Notes: generated by a model not told the origin, from the sequence alone. A DNA stretch of 64,000 bases from DATFDN01 sp963830565 (GCA_963830565.1 CAWHMO010000013.1:124001-188000); one strand, 5' to 3'. Numbered from the stretch's first letter, positions 21,614 to 30,594 are shown. Program-made: numbers and translations.

Positions 21614-22822
21614 CTACTCGGCGGCCACCGCGACCGGCCCGCGCCGTGCGGCGGATCGGGCGCCGCCGCAGCAAAGCAGGCTCGCCAGCAGCAGGGCCGC
21701 CACAAGCACCAGGACCAGTTCGGGATGGCCGCGGTCGATCAGGAACCCGCAGGGTGCCGGGGTGAGCGCGGAGCCGAGCGGCAGGCCGGAGCTGACGAAG
21801 CCGAACACCTTGCCGATCTGTCCCGGCGGGGCGGCGTCCTTCACCATGATGTCGCGCGGTGTCCGGCTCGCTCCCAGGGCCAGCCCGGCCAGGAACATGA
21901 CCCCGACCACTACCAGCCCAGGCAGGCCGAGCCAGTTCACCACCAGCACGAGCCCGGCCGAGACCGCGGTGAGCACGATGGCGAACGGTCCGACATGGTC
22001 CTTATGGGCATCGGCGAACCAGCCGCCGACCAGCACTCCGGTCGTCGAGCCGAGCATGTAGCCGGTGAGCGCGCCCGAGGCGATCTCCAGGCTCAGCCCC
22101 TTGGTGGCGTGCAGGACCGTCACCAGCCAGGACTGCACTCCCGCGCCGCCCATCGCGCCTAGGGCGAAGAACAGGAAGAACATCATCATGGTACGGCTCA
22201 GCAGCAATTCGCGTGCGCTCGTGCCGGCGCCGTGCGCGTTCGGCCGATGCCGGGTCTGCTCCCGCAGAATGCCGCTTTGCAGGAGAATCGCGGCGACCAC
22301 CGGGATGCCGAGCAATCCCACCACGATCAGCGCCGAGCGCCAGCCCATGGCCAGCATCAGCGCGGCGATCACCGGCGGGGCGGCGGAGAAGCCGAGATTG
22401 CCGCTGAACGTGTGCAGCGCGAAGGAGCGGCCCATCCGCTCCTTGTCGGCGGAGCCGCTGATGATCGCGTAGTCGGCCGGATGGATCACCGAGTTGCCGA
22501 TGCCCGACAGCACCGACAGGCCCAGGATCTGCCAGAAGCTGGTGGCCAACCCCATCCCCGCGATCGAGATCGACATCAGCAGCGTGCCGCCGACCAGGAA
22601 CGGGCGCGCGCCGTGGCGATCCACCAGGAAACCCACCGGCGTCTGCAACACCGCGGTCGTCCCCGACATCAACGCGATGCTCAGCCCGAGTTCGGCGAAG
22701 CTGACCCCGAAGCTCCGCTGCCACGCCAGGAACATCGGCGGCAGGCAGAGCATATAGAAATGCGACAGGAAGTGACCGTTGCCGATCAGGATATTGACGC
22801 GGGTCGTTCTGCTCAACGCCAT
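21614..22822 (-). CDS. Major facilitator superfamily transporter
   Basis: The protein has 402 residues from ATG 22822 and twelve predicted membrane segments. It carries an MFS loop motif (FLVDRHGARPFLVGG) between segments 2 and 3 and a related one later (GGWFADAHKDHVG). The upstream in-frame codons to 22894 are charged and unlike an MFS N-terminus, so the internal ATG is preferred. It is divergent from the alcohol dehydrogenase at 23033. Substrate cannot be told from sequence; sugar-phosphate or drug-efflux types are possible. Confidence 0.85.
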   Translation of the reverse strand: MALSRTTRVNILIGNGHFLSHFYMLCLPPMFLAWQRSFGVSFAELGLSIALMSGTTAVLQTPVGFLVDRHGARPFLVGGTLLMSISIAGMGLATSFWQILGLSVLSGIGNSVIHPADYAIISGSADKERMGRSFALHTFSGNLGFSAAPPVIAALMLAMGWRSALIVVGLLGIPVVAAILLQSGILREQTRHRPNAHGAGTSARELLLSRTMMMFFLFFALGAMGGAGVQSWLVTVLHATKGLSLEIASGALTGYMLGSTTGVLVGGWFADAHKDHVGPFAIVLTAVSAGLVLVVNWLGLPGLVVVGVMFLAGLALGASRTPRDIMVKDAAPPGQIGKVFGFVSSGLPLGSALTPAPCGFLIDRGHPELVLVLVAALLLASLLCCGGARSAARRGPVAVAAE

Positions 22823-23032
22823 TTCACCGATCCGAAAGCCGTGCCCAGAATGATCCCGGTGACGCCGGTCGTCAAACAAACGCTCGGCCAGCAACTGGCC
22901 ACTCCATGACGACTATAATTTAGGCGCTCGTTAACGTTCAGGTGATCGCCTGAATGCGGCTGCAAGAATTTGGCCTCAGATCACCAATGTGGATTATGCT
23001 TCCGCCAACAGAGTACGCGTGGGGGCGGAAAC
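22823..23032. promoter_or_regulatory. Divergent control region between MFS and alcohol-dehydrogenase genes
   Basis: This 210-base region is less GC-rich than its surroundings. It holds a TATAAT box on the plus strand at 22914-22919 and a near-perfect 18-base palindrome at 22937-22954 (TTCAGG and CCTGAA arms around a GATC centre). No good -35 box is seen 17 bases before the TATAAT. The palindrome lies downstream of that box, where a repressor could block transcription towards the dehydrogenase. Confidence 0.4.
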
Positions 23033-24916
23033 ATGGTCAAGCAGGTGATCACCCTGGGACTGTGGCTCTTGGCGGCGGGCACAGTTCCCGCCGTCGCGCA
23101 GCCCGGGACCAACTCGGCCACAACCTCGCAGCCCTCGCAGCAGGCCGGGTCCAACTCGGCTGCCAGTGCGACCGCGAATACCGCTCCGAACGATCCGTCG
23201 GGCGAATGGCACAGCCAGGCGCGCGACTACGCCAATACGCGATACAGCTCGCTCGACAAGATCAATGCTGGCAACGTTAACCAGCTGCGCATGGCGTGGT
23301 CATTCTCGGACGGCATCAATGCCGGCCATGAAGGTGCCCCGCTGGTGGTCGGCGACACAATGTACATCGTCGCGCCGTTTCCGAATACGGCTTACGCTCT
23401 CGACATTTCTAAGCCGGGCGCGCCAATCAAATGGACCTACTCGCCCGATCCCTCGCCGATGGCGATCGGCAAGGCGTGCTGCGATATCGTCAATCGTGGC
23501 GCCGCCTACGCCAACGGCAAGGTGATCTATAACCTGCTCGACGATCACACCGTCGCCGTCGATGCCAAGACCGGCAAGGAGGTGTGGCGCATCAAGATGG
23601 GCAACGTCGAGGACGGGCAGACGATGACGATGGCGCCGTTCGTCGTCGGCAACAAGGTTTTGGTCGGCAACAGCGGCGGCGAGATGGGCAAGATCGGCTG
23701 GATCGCCGCTCTCGATGTCGACACCGGCAAGGAACTATGGCGCGCCTACAGCACCGGCTCGGACTTAATCGTGAAGATCGGGGCCGACTTCAAGCCATTC
23801 TACGATTGGATGAAGGGCAAGGATCTCGGGGTAAGCAGCTGGCCGCCTGACATGTGGAAGCATGGCGCCGGAGCGGTGTGGGGCTGGATCTCCTACGATC
23901 CCGAGCTCAACCTCATCTATTACGGCACCAGCAACCCGGGCCCGCGCGTTCCGGCGCAGCGGCCAGGCGACAATCTCTGGACCAGTGCCGTCTTCGCTCG
24001 TGATCTCAACACCGGAATGGCCAAGTGGGCCTACCAGTTCACCCCGCACGACCAATGGGATTATGACGGCGTCAACGAGAACGTCCTGGTCGATCTGCCG
24101 ATCAACGGGCAGACCCGGAAGGTGCTGGTCCACTTCGACCGCAATGCGTACGGCTACACCATCGACCGCACCACCGGGGAGGTTTTGGTCGCAGCGCCGT
24201 TCGCGTACCAGAACTGGTCCAAGGGCATCGACCTGAAGACCGGCAGGCCCGTGGTCGATCCCGCGATGGAACCCAAGCCGGACGTCAAGCTTGCCAATGT
24301 CTGCCCGCCGGACATCGGCGGCAAGGACTGGCAGCCGTCGGCCTTTTCGCCGCGCACCGGCCTGCTCTACGCCGGGATTTTCAACATCTGCATGGACGTC
24401 ACCGATCATCCGGTGGCCTTCATTCCCGGTACGCCTTATGACGGCATGGAGATGACGCGCCATCCGGCACCTGGTGGCCACTGGGGCGAGTTCATGGCGT
24501 GGGATCCGGCCACCGGTAAGAAGGTGTGGTCGATCAACGAGCAGTTCATGACTATGAGCGGCGCCATCGCGACCGCCGGTGACTTGGTGTTCTATGGCAC
24601 CGCCGATGGCTGGTTCCGCGCTGTACATGCACGTACCGGCAAAGTGCTGTGGTCGCAGAAGCTCAGCTCCGGGGTGATCTCCCAACCCATGACCTATCTC
24701 GGTCCGGATGGCCGCCAGTACATCGCTGTCTATACTGGGGTTGGCGGGGCGGCGATGGTGAGTGCTTCGATGGCTGGTTTCCCGGCACGGGGAAGCACGC
24801 TCTACGTGTTTTCCATCAACGGCGAGTCACCGAGTAGCGGGCCGGGCATGATTGCCAGCGAAGGGGCAGGGCAGCCCGCCGCCGTTCCGCCCGAAGAATC
24901 GAGCCGTAGGCGATGA
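23033..24916 (+). CDS. PQQ-dependent alcohol dehydrogenase, lanthanide (XoxF/ExaF) type
   Basis: This is a periplasmic quinoprotein that oxidises methanol or other alcohols and passes electrons to a cytochrome c. It has 627 residues: a signal peptide ending VAQPG, a Ser/Thr/Asn/Gln-rich linker to about 55, then an eight-bladed propeller. The adjacent cysteines C149-C150 (GKACCDIVN) form the PQQ-facing disulfide. Metal ligands are E217 (SGGEMGK), N301 (SNPGP) and D343 in WDYDG. D345, two residues after the catalytic Asp, is the extra carboxylate that marks lanthanide enzymes; calcium enzymes have Ala there. Start ATG 23033 follows a GGGGGCGGAAAC ribosome-binding region. The cytochrome gene follows by 7 bases. 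Substrate range is unknown. Confidence 0.93.
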   Translation: MVKQVITLGLWLLAAGTVPAVAQPGTNSATTSQPSQQAGSNSAASATANTAPNDPSGEWHSQARDYANTRYSSLDKINAGNVNQLRMAWSFSDGINAGHEGAPLVVGDTMYIVAPFPNTAYALDISKPGAPIKWTYSPDPSPMAIGKACCDIVNRGAAYANGKVIYNLLDDHTVAVDAKTGKEVWRIKMGNVEDGQTMTMAPFVVGNKVLVGNSGGEMGKIGWIAALDVDTGKELWRAYSTGSDLIVKIGADFKPFYDWMKGKDLGVSSWPPDMWKHGAGAVWGWISYDPELNLIYYGTSNPGPRVPAQRPGDNLWTSAVFARDLNTGMAKWAYQFTPHDQWDYDGVNENVLVDLPINGQTRKVLVHFDRNAYGYTIDRTTGEVLVAAPFAYQNWSKGIDLKTGRPVVDPAMEPKPDVKLANVCPPDIGGKDWQPSAFSPRTGLLYAGIFNICMDVTDHPVAFIPGTPYDGMEMTRHPAPGGHWGEFMAWDPATGKKVWSINEQFMTMSGAIATAGDLVFYGTADGWFRAVHARTGKVLWSQKLSSGVISQPMTYLGPDGRQYIAVYTGVGGAAMVSASMAGFPARGSTLYVFSINGESPSSGPGMIASEGAGQPAAVPPEESSRRR

Positions 24917-24923
24917 GGGTGTC

Positions 24924-25580
24924 ATGAAACTCAGGCATCGGATGCTCCGAACGCTGCCAGCGGTCGCCCTAATGGCCATCCTGGCGGGAAATGGCCCTTC
25001 AGAAGCGGCCAATGATGGCAATACATCACAACCGGCGCCCGGGTTGCCGCCGCCGAGCGGGGAGCTGGGGCGTGTGCCCTTGGGCGAGCTTGTGGAAGCC
25101 CCCGAGACCAACGTCGCCGCCGGGATCACCAACCCAGTTGCTGGCCAGCCGCAAGCGGTGGAACAGGGCAAGCAGCTGTTTTCGGAAATGAACTGCGCCG
25201 ACTGCCATGGCTTCGATGCCAAGGGTGGGATGGGACCCGACCTGACCGGCAAGTACTGGCGTTACGGCGGCACGCCGGCCGCTGTCTACGATTCCATTTA
25301 CGAGGGGCGGCCACAGGGCATGCCGGCCTGGGGGAAGGCGCTGCCGCCGCAGGCGATCTGGCTCATCGTCGCCTACATCCAGTCGCTTGGCGGCACCTTC
25401 CCTGCCGAGGCCTACCAGGCCTCGCTTCAGGGCGATCGGCCGGGGGAACTGGTCGCACCGGAACTGTCCTTTGAACAGGCCCTGAGCGGCCTGGCCCCCT
25501 CCACGCCGCAAGCGCAAGGTGGCCGTAACGCAAACCCGCAGCCGCAGCCGCAGCCGCAAAGCGGTTCAGGGAAGCCTTGA
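24924..25580 (+). CDS. Cytochrome c, electron acceptor of the PQQ dehydrogenase (XoxG-like role)
   Basis: The 218-residue secreted protein has a signal peptide, one heme site C91-A-D-C94-H95, a GKYWRYGG segment and a probable axial Met at M133 in GMPAWG. It is a single class-I cytochrome domain flanked by a proline/alanine-rich N-terminal stretch and a Gln-Pro repeat tail (PQPQPQPQ). It lies 7 bases after the alcohol dehydrogenase gene and probably receives its electrons. No xoxJ-type binding-protein gene is next to it. Confidence 0.9.
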   Translation: MKLRHRMLRTLPAVALMAILAGNGPSEAANDGNTSQPAPGLPPPSGELGRVPLGELVEAPETNVAAGITNPVAGQPQAVEQGKQLFSEMNCADCHGFDAKGGMGPDLTGKYWRYGGTPAAVYDSIYEGRPQGMPAWGKALPPQAIWLIVAYIQSLGGTFPAEAYQASLQGDRPGELVAPELSFEQALSGLAPSTPQAQGGRNANPQPQPQPQSGSGKP

Positions 25581-25668
25581 GCCGTCGAGCGGGGACCCGG
25601 CCCCGTTAGCAGGCCGACGCCGCTCCGTTTCGCAGGGAGCTGGGTGGCTGCCGTATCGCCTCATCTGG

Positions 25669-27117
25669 TCAGCCGAGGGCGGCCGGCTCGATGGCTTGCG
25701 CCTTCTGCAACACCGCGCGCAGCGCGTCGATAGTGTAGGGCTTGCGCAGGAACGGCAGCCGCGCCGCGGCGAGCCTTGCCGTCACGCCGCCGCCGTAGCC
25801 GCTGGTCAGCACAACCGGGGTTTGCAGGTTTCGTCGCGAAACCTCGCGCGCGAGGTCGAGCCCGCTGCCGCTGCCGCCGAGCAGCACGTCGCTGAAGATC
25901 AGATCGATGCAGTCGCTGCCCGCCAGCACGGCGATCGCGGCGGGAAGTGAGGAGACCCGCACGCCGCGATGCCCGAGCTGATCGAGCATCTCCAGAACGA
26001 CCGACGCCACCTCGTCGTCGTCCTCCACGACCAGCACCGCGAGATGCCCCGACGCCGACACTCGCGGCTTGGGCGGGCTCTCCTTGGCCGAATCCGCCGG
26101 CGCGCGGACGGAGCGGGGCAGCAGCATGGAGACCGTGGTCCCGTGGGCGGGCCGGCTCTCGATCCAGGCGGTGCCGCCCGACTGCCGCGCGAAGCCATAG
26201 ACCTGGGCGAGGCCAAGACCGGTACCCTGGCCCGATGGCTTGGTGGTGAAGAACGGCTCGAACACGCGGGCCAGCACCTCCGGCGTCATGCCCGCGCCGG
26301 TATCGGTGACGAACAGCTCGACATAGTCGCCCGGGGCCAGATCGAGTGCGGCCGGCAGGCCCCCGGCCCCGGCGTTCCGGGCGCCAAGCACCATGGTCCC
26401 GCCATTCGGCATCGCGTCGCGGGCGTTCACGCCGAGATTCAGGACGGCCAGCTCAAGCGCCGCGAGATCAGCCTCCACCGGCCAGGCGCCCTGCTGGACG
26501 TTGGTGAGGATGCGAATGTCGTCGCGCAGCCCGTGGGCCAGCAAATGCCGCAAGCCCTCGAGATGCGGGGCGACATCGAGACGCTGCGGATTGAGCGGCT
26601 GGCGGCGCGCGAAGGCCAACAAGCGGCGGGTCAGATCGGCTCCACGCCAGGCTGCCTCCTCCATGCCGCGGGTCAGGCGGCGGCGGCGTTCCGGATCGTC
26701 GGTGCGCGACAGAAGCTGCAGCCCGCTGGTAACGACCGTGAGCAGATTATTGAAGTCGTGGGCGATGCCGCCGGTCAGCTGGCCGATCGCTTCCAGCTTC
26801 TGCGACTGGAACCGCTGGGCCTGGGATGCCTCGATCGGCGGTGCGGCGGCATCCAGCGCGTCTGCCGCCCGGCTTGCGTCGGCAAGCGCGGCATCCTGCG
26901 CATCGAGACAGCCTGACAGCTCGCCCTCGATCGCCTCCAAGGCGCCCAACTCGGGTAACGCTCGTCCAGCGGAGGCCTCACAAGCACTGTCGCGTATCCG
27001 CATGGTGGCGGAAGCATGACGGTCCAGTATGGCCCGCATGGCCGCAGAGCGCGCGGCCAGTTCGGGGAAGACTGCGCGCAGCCGGGCGATTGCCTCGCCC
27101 ATCCGGTCCGAGTCCAT
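25669..27117 (-). CDS. Hybrid sensor histidine kinase with C-terminal receiver domain
   Basis: From ATG 27117 the protein has 482 residues. It has an N-terminal alpha-helical region without membrane segments, a HisKA box (GQLTGGIAHDFNNLL, phospho-acceptor His), and a HATPase with LNLGVNARDAMPNGG, DTGAGM and GTGLGL. A REC domain (VLVVEDDDEVASVVLEM, phospho-acceptor Asp in DLIFSDVLLGG) closes it. It resembles cytoplasmic hybrid kinases common in Acetobacteraceae and Methylobacterium. There is no sensory domain and no cognate regulator nearby. The frame is open to 27219 and an upstream start at 27159 is possible. It converges on the cytochrome gene. Confidence 0.88.
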   Translation of the reverse strand: MDSDRMGEAIARLRAVFPELAARSAAMRAILDRHASATMRIRDSACEASAGRALPELGALEAIEGELSGCLDAQDAALADASRAADALDAAAPPIEASQAQRFQSQKLEAIGQLTGGIAHDFNNLLTVVTSGLQLLSRTDDPERRRRLTRGMEEAAWRGADLTRRLLAFARRQPLNPQRLDVAPHLEGLRHLLAHGLRDDIRILTNVQQGAWPVEADLAALELAVLNLGVNARDAMPNGGTMVLGARNAGAGGLPAALDLAPGDYVELFVTDTGAGMTPEVLARVFEPFFTTKPSGQGTGLGLAQVYGFARQSGGTAWIESRPAHGTTVSMLLPRSVRAPADSAKESPPKPRVSASGHLAVLVVEDDDEVASVVLEMLDQLGHRGVRVSSLPAAIAVLAGSDCIDLIFSDVLLGGSGSGLDLAREVSRRNLQTPVVLTSGYGGGVTARLAAARLPFLRKPYTIDALRAVLQKAQAIEPAALG

Positions 27118-27297
27118 GGCCCTGCAACCCATGCTTGCACCACGATGAGAACCCGCCATACCGGGAATAAGTTCTCTGCAATCGAAAACCTTATCAACAC
27201 GCAAGCGTGACCAACGCAACGTTGGCGGGACGTCCGGGAACCCGCAGGAGCCCGCCTGGTTTCATTTTCATTGGGCCAGGCAAGGCAGGAGAACAGG

Positions 27298-27441
27298 GTG
27301 ATTCCGCTGGTGCAAGCCAGCATGCCGTCCACCGAGGCGATCCGGGAGTGGTTCCGCCGAACGTACGGGCGCGAACCGACGGAGCAGGAGGTAGAGCGCC
27401 TGCAACGCGAGCTAGGCCGCGCGCCGCCGCAGGAGCGATAG
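27298..27441 (+). CDS. Small 47-residue helical protein, function unknown
   Basis: A short frame from GTG 27298 to TAG 27441 is preceded by an AGGAG site 8 bases upstream. It encodes a charged amphipathic peptide with STEAIREWFRRTYG and TEQEVERLQRELGRA. Its end is 6 bases before the YihY start, so it is probably translated with that gene. Real coding is supported by the strong ribosome-binding site and the operon-like spacing; no family is recognised. Confidence 0.55.
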   Translation: MIPLVQASMPSTEAIREWFRRTYGREPTEQEVERLQRELGRAPPQER

Positions 27442-27447
27442 CCAAGC

Positions 27448-28314
27448 ATGCGCATGCCGCGGCGGCTTCATTATCACGCGTGGACGCTGCTGCGCGACAC
27501 CGTCATCGAATTCTTCAATGACAACGCGCTGAGCAAGGGCGCGGCACTGGCCTACTACACCGCCTTCTCGCTCGCGCCGGTGTTGCTCATCGCGATCGCC
27601 GTTGCCGGCCTGGTGTTCGGGCGCGCGGCGGCGCAAGGCGCAGTCGTGGCGGAATTGTCTGGCGTCATGGGCCAGGAGAGCGCGCAGGCGCTGCAGGCCC
27701 TGCTTCAAGGGGCGTTCCGCCATCCCGGGTCAGGGTGGCTCGCGACGGTTTTCGGTGGCATCACCTTCCTGATCACGGCCACCGGCGTGTTCGTCGAGTT
27801 GCAATCCTCGCTCGACGCCATCTGGAAGGCCGAGCCGGCCGGATTCACCACGTCCGAGATCGTGAAGGCCCGCCTGCTCTCGTTCGGCATCCTCGCCGCG
27901 CTCGCGTTCCTATTGATCGTTTCGCTGCTTTTCAGCACCGCCCTGCACGCGGCAGGCACCTTCTTGAGCCTGGTATCCGGACATCCCCAGGCCGTTTTGA
28001 TCGCGGGGAACGTCGTTGTCTCCTTCGTTCTGCTCTGTCTGCTGTTCGCCGCGATCTACAAGGTGCTGCCCGACCGCGACATAGCCTGGCGCGACGTGGG
28101 CGTGGGCGCGGTCGTCACCGCGCTGCTGTTCAGTGTCGGAAAGTTCGCGATCAGCTTCTACATCGGCACCAGCGCGATCGCGACCAGCTACGGATCGGCC
28201 GGCTCGCTGATCGTGCTCATGGTATGGATCTACTACTCGACGCAGATCTTCTTTTTCGGCGCCGAGTTCACGAAGGTCTATGCCCGGTTGCGGGGCAGGA
28301 TGATCGGCCGCTGA
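27448..28314 (+). CDS. YihY/BrkB-family inner-membrane protein
   Basis: The 288-residue integral membrane protein has about six hydrophobic segments. It carries the YihY hallmarks: an N-terminal FFNDNALSKGAALAYYTAFS, IWKAEPA in the middle loop, and the C-terminal TSYGSAGSLIVLMVWIYYS and FFFGAEFTKVYA. The family was once mislabelled as ribonuclease BN; its real role is unclear, possibly transport. It is preceded by the 47-residue gene. Confidence 0.93.
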   Translation: MRMPRRLHYHAWTLLRDTVIEFFNDNALSKGAALAYYTAFSLAPVLLIAIAVAGLVFGRAAAQGAVVAELSGVMGQESAQALQALLQGAFRHPGSGWLATVFGGITFLITATGVFVELQSSLDAIWKAEPAGFTTSEIVKARLLSFGILAALAFLLIVSLLFSTALHAAGTFLSLVSGHPQAVLIAGNVVVSFVLLCLLFAAIYKVLPDRDIAWRDVGVGAVVTALLFSVGKFAISFYIGTSAIATSYGSAGSLIVLMVWIYYSTQIFFFGAEFTKVYARLRGRMIGR

Positions 28315-28335
28315 GCCGCGCCTCTCGGCAAGGCT

Positions 28336-29541
28336 TCACGCCAGGACATCGAGCGCCGCCCGGGCGAGCGCCTGGACGCCGAAGCCGATGCAACGCTCAT
28401 CGGGCTGATAGTCCGAATTGTGCAGCCGGTCGCGCCGGTCCGGCTGGGCGGAGCCGATCCGAAGCTGGAAACCGGGCACCAGCTCGGCCATCAGCGCGAA
28501 ATCCTCTCCGCCGAGACCGGCCTCGCCCTCGACGACGGTTTCCGCCGCCGCTGCATCGGAAAACTGGCGCCGTACCGCCGCGATTGCCGGCTCCAGGACC
28601 CGGTCGTCATTGATCAGGGGCGGCGTGCCGCGGCGATACGCGACGTCGCATCGCACGCGCATGCCCTCGGCCACGCCCGCGCACAACCGTCGGAGCGCCG
28701 CTTCCGCCAGGTCGCGCACCTCGGGGTGCAGGGTGCGGACGGTGCCCTTGATGGTCACCGTGTCGGGGATGATGTTGGCGGCCGTCCCGCCCGCCAGCAC
28801 GCCCACCGTCACCACCGCCGGGCGCAACGGCGGCACCTCGCGCGAGACCACGGTCTGGAGCTGGGTCACCAGCGTCGCGGCGGCGACGATCGGATCCACG
28901 GCCGCGTGTGGATATGCAGCGTGGCCGGAGCGGCCGTGCACCACGATCTCGAACCGGTCCGCCGCCGCCAGGCATGCGCCGCGCACGTAACCGAAGCCAC
29001 CCGCGGGCATGTCCGGATGGTTGTGGAAACCGAGCGCCAGATCGACCTTCGGCGCGTCCATGACGCCGTCGGCGATCATCGCCGCCATGCCGCCCAGCCC
29101 TTCCTCGGCCGGCTGGAATACCAGCTTCACCGTGCCGGCGAGGCGCGGCGCCAAATCCCTCAGCACGGCGGCGACGCCGATCAGGGTGGCGGTGTGTATG
29201 TCGTGGCCGCAGGCGTGCATCAGGCCGGGCGTTTCGCTCGCCCAGGGCAGGCCGGTCTGTTCCTGGATCGGCAGCGCGTCCATGTCGGCACGAATTGCCA
29301 ACACCGGACCCGACCGCCCGCCTTCGATCAGCCCGACCACGCCGGTCCGGCCGATCCCGGTGCGGTGGGGGATGCCAAGCCGCGCCAATTCGCGCGCGAC
29401 GATCCCCGCCGTCCGCACCTCCTCGAAACCGAGTTCGGGATGAGCGTGGATGTCGCGGCGAACGGCGACCAGTTCGCCCTCGATCCGCGCGGTGGCTTCG
29501 CGTATCGCGGTCTGGGGATCGTTCTGCAGGGCGGTATCCAT
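28336..29541 (-). CDS. M20-family amidohydrolase (hippurate hydrolase / N-acyl amino acid deacylase-like)
   Basis: This is a 401-residue metallopeptidase-like enzyme. Metal-binding motifs are HAHPELGFEE, MHACGHDIHTA (the cysteine ligand and His) and PAEEGLGG, with an FHNHPD segment and a later GGEDFALM. It removes acyl groups from amino acids or related amides. The start is taken at ATG 29541 because upstream codons are low-complexity and not family-like. It is divergent from the aldolase gene at 29697. Substrate is not predictable. Confidence 0.9.
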   Translation of the reverse strand: MDTALQNDPQTAIREATARIEGELVAVRRDIHAHPELGFEEVRTAGIVARELARLGIPHRTGIGRTGVVGLIEGGRSGPVLAIRADMDALPIQEQTGLPWASETPGLMHACGHDIHTATLIGVAAVLRDLAPRLAGTVKLVFQPAEEGLGGMAAMIADGVMDAPKVDLALGFHNHPDMPAGGFGYVRGACLAAADRFEIVVHGRSGHAAYPHAAVDPIVAAATLVTQLQTVVSREVPPLRPAVVTVGVLAGGTAANIIPDTVTIKGTVRTLHPEVRDLAEAALRRLCAGVAEGMRVRCDVAYRRGTPPLINDDRVLEPAIAAVRRQFSDAAAAETVVEGEAGLGGEDFALMAELVPGFQLRIGSAQPDRRDRLHNSDYQPDERCIGFGVQALARAALDVLA

Positions 29542-29696
29542 GATGCTCTCGTGCGAATGCGGCCCAGGTACCATGCCGCCCGGTGCCGGGCCAGGCAAGC
29601 GGACGCGAGGCGTCGGGGGTCGCGGATCGGAGGCAATGGGATCGACAGACAGGAACACGCACCGCATCCTCGGTTCCGGCGTCAAGGGAGCGAGGA

Positions 29697-30437
29697 ATGT
29701 CCGCGGAGGCCGAGGCAGAGGAGTGGCGTCTGCGCTGCGATCTGGCGGCGGTGTTCCGCATCGCCGCGCGGCACGGCTGGAACGAGCAGATCGGCAATCA
29801 CAACTCGCTGATGCTGCCGGGAAGCGAGCCGCCGCTGTTCCTGATCAACCCGCGCGGCCTACTGTTCCAGGAGGTCACGGCGAGTTCGCTGATCGTCTGC
29901 GACCTCACGGGGCACGTGCTGCGCGGACGGGGCGAGTTGCGCAAGGTGGCGTTCCACATCCATGCGCGCATCCACATGGCCCGGCCGGACGCCGCGTGCG
30001 TGCTGCATGTGCACCCGCGCTGGCTCACCGCGCTGTCGCTGCTCGAAGACGCCGAGCTGGCGCTGGCGCATCACAATAACCTGCTGCTGAACGACCGCGT
30101 GGCTGTCGATCGCGAGGGCGATCAGCCTGTGGACGACAATGCGGAGGGCGACCGCATCGCGCGCCTGATGGGCGAGCGAACGATCCTGGTGATGGCGAGC
30201 CACGGGGTCACCGTGGTCGGCCCGACGGTCCATGACGCGTTCGACGAGCTGTTCGTGGCCGAGCGCACCTGCATGTACCAGATGACCGCGATGAGCACCG
30301 GCCAGCGCCTGCGCCGTCTTCCCGACGCGGCGCGGCGACGCTGGACCGGCCCCTGGAGCGAGCGCGTGGACGCACGCCCACACCTCGATGCGTGGCGGCG
30401 CGTGCTGGATCGCGAGGAGCCGGACTACGCACGTTGA
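29697..30437 (+). CDS. Class II aldolase/adducin-family protein
   Basis: The 246-residue protein matches the fuculose-phosphate aldolase/adducin head fold. GWNEQIGNHNSLML near the N-terminus is the nucleotide/phosphate-type loop. The zinc ligands are probably His in VLHVHPRWLTAL and in MASHGVTVVGPT. An AGGGAG site precedes ATG 29697. Members are aldolases, epimerases or decarboxylases. Its neighbours give no pathway. Confidence 0.85.
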   Translation: MSAEAEAEEWRLRCDLAAVFRIAARHGWNEQIGNHNSLMLPGSEPPLFLINPRGLLFQEVTASSLIVCDLTGHVLRGRGELRKVAFHIHARIHMARPDAACVLHVHPRWLTALSLLEDAELALAHHNNLLLNDRVAVDREGDQPVDDNAEGDRIARLMGERTILVMASHGVTVVGPTVHDAFDELFVAERTCMYQMTAMSTGQRLRRLPDAARRRWTGPWSERVDARPHLDAWRRVLDREEPDYAR

Positions 30438-30505
30438 GCAAGCCCGACCGCTCTTCGTGCTAACGCATGCCGCCATGCCCGCGCGCATCCAGGTTCCGTG
30501 CCGTT

Positions 30506-30538
30506 CGCCTGGATTTCCGCTCTCGCGGGAATGAGGGG
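30506..30538. repeat. Short GC-rich intergenic repeat with hairpin
   Basis: The sequence around CCTGGATTTCCGCTCTCGCGGGAATGAGG has a CCGC/GCGG stem. It resembles the common dispersed unit of the form TGGATTCCCGCTTTCGCGGGAATGA. It lies in the 157-base gap before the chemoreceptor gene. Only one copy is visible here. Confidence 0.35.
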
Positions 30539-30594
30539 GAAACGGTTTATTCACCCTGATCGAAGAGTTTGGCCAGACATCTCCGGAGCCTGTG

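Noticed and set aside
25590..25605. Short CGGGG/CCCCG hairpin after the cytochrome c gene
   Set aside because: The stem is only 5 base pairs and there is no T-run, so it is not a convincing terminator.
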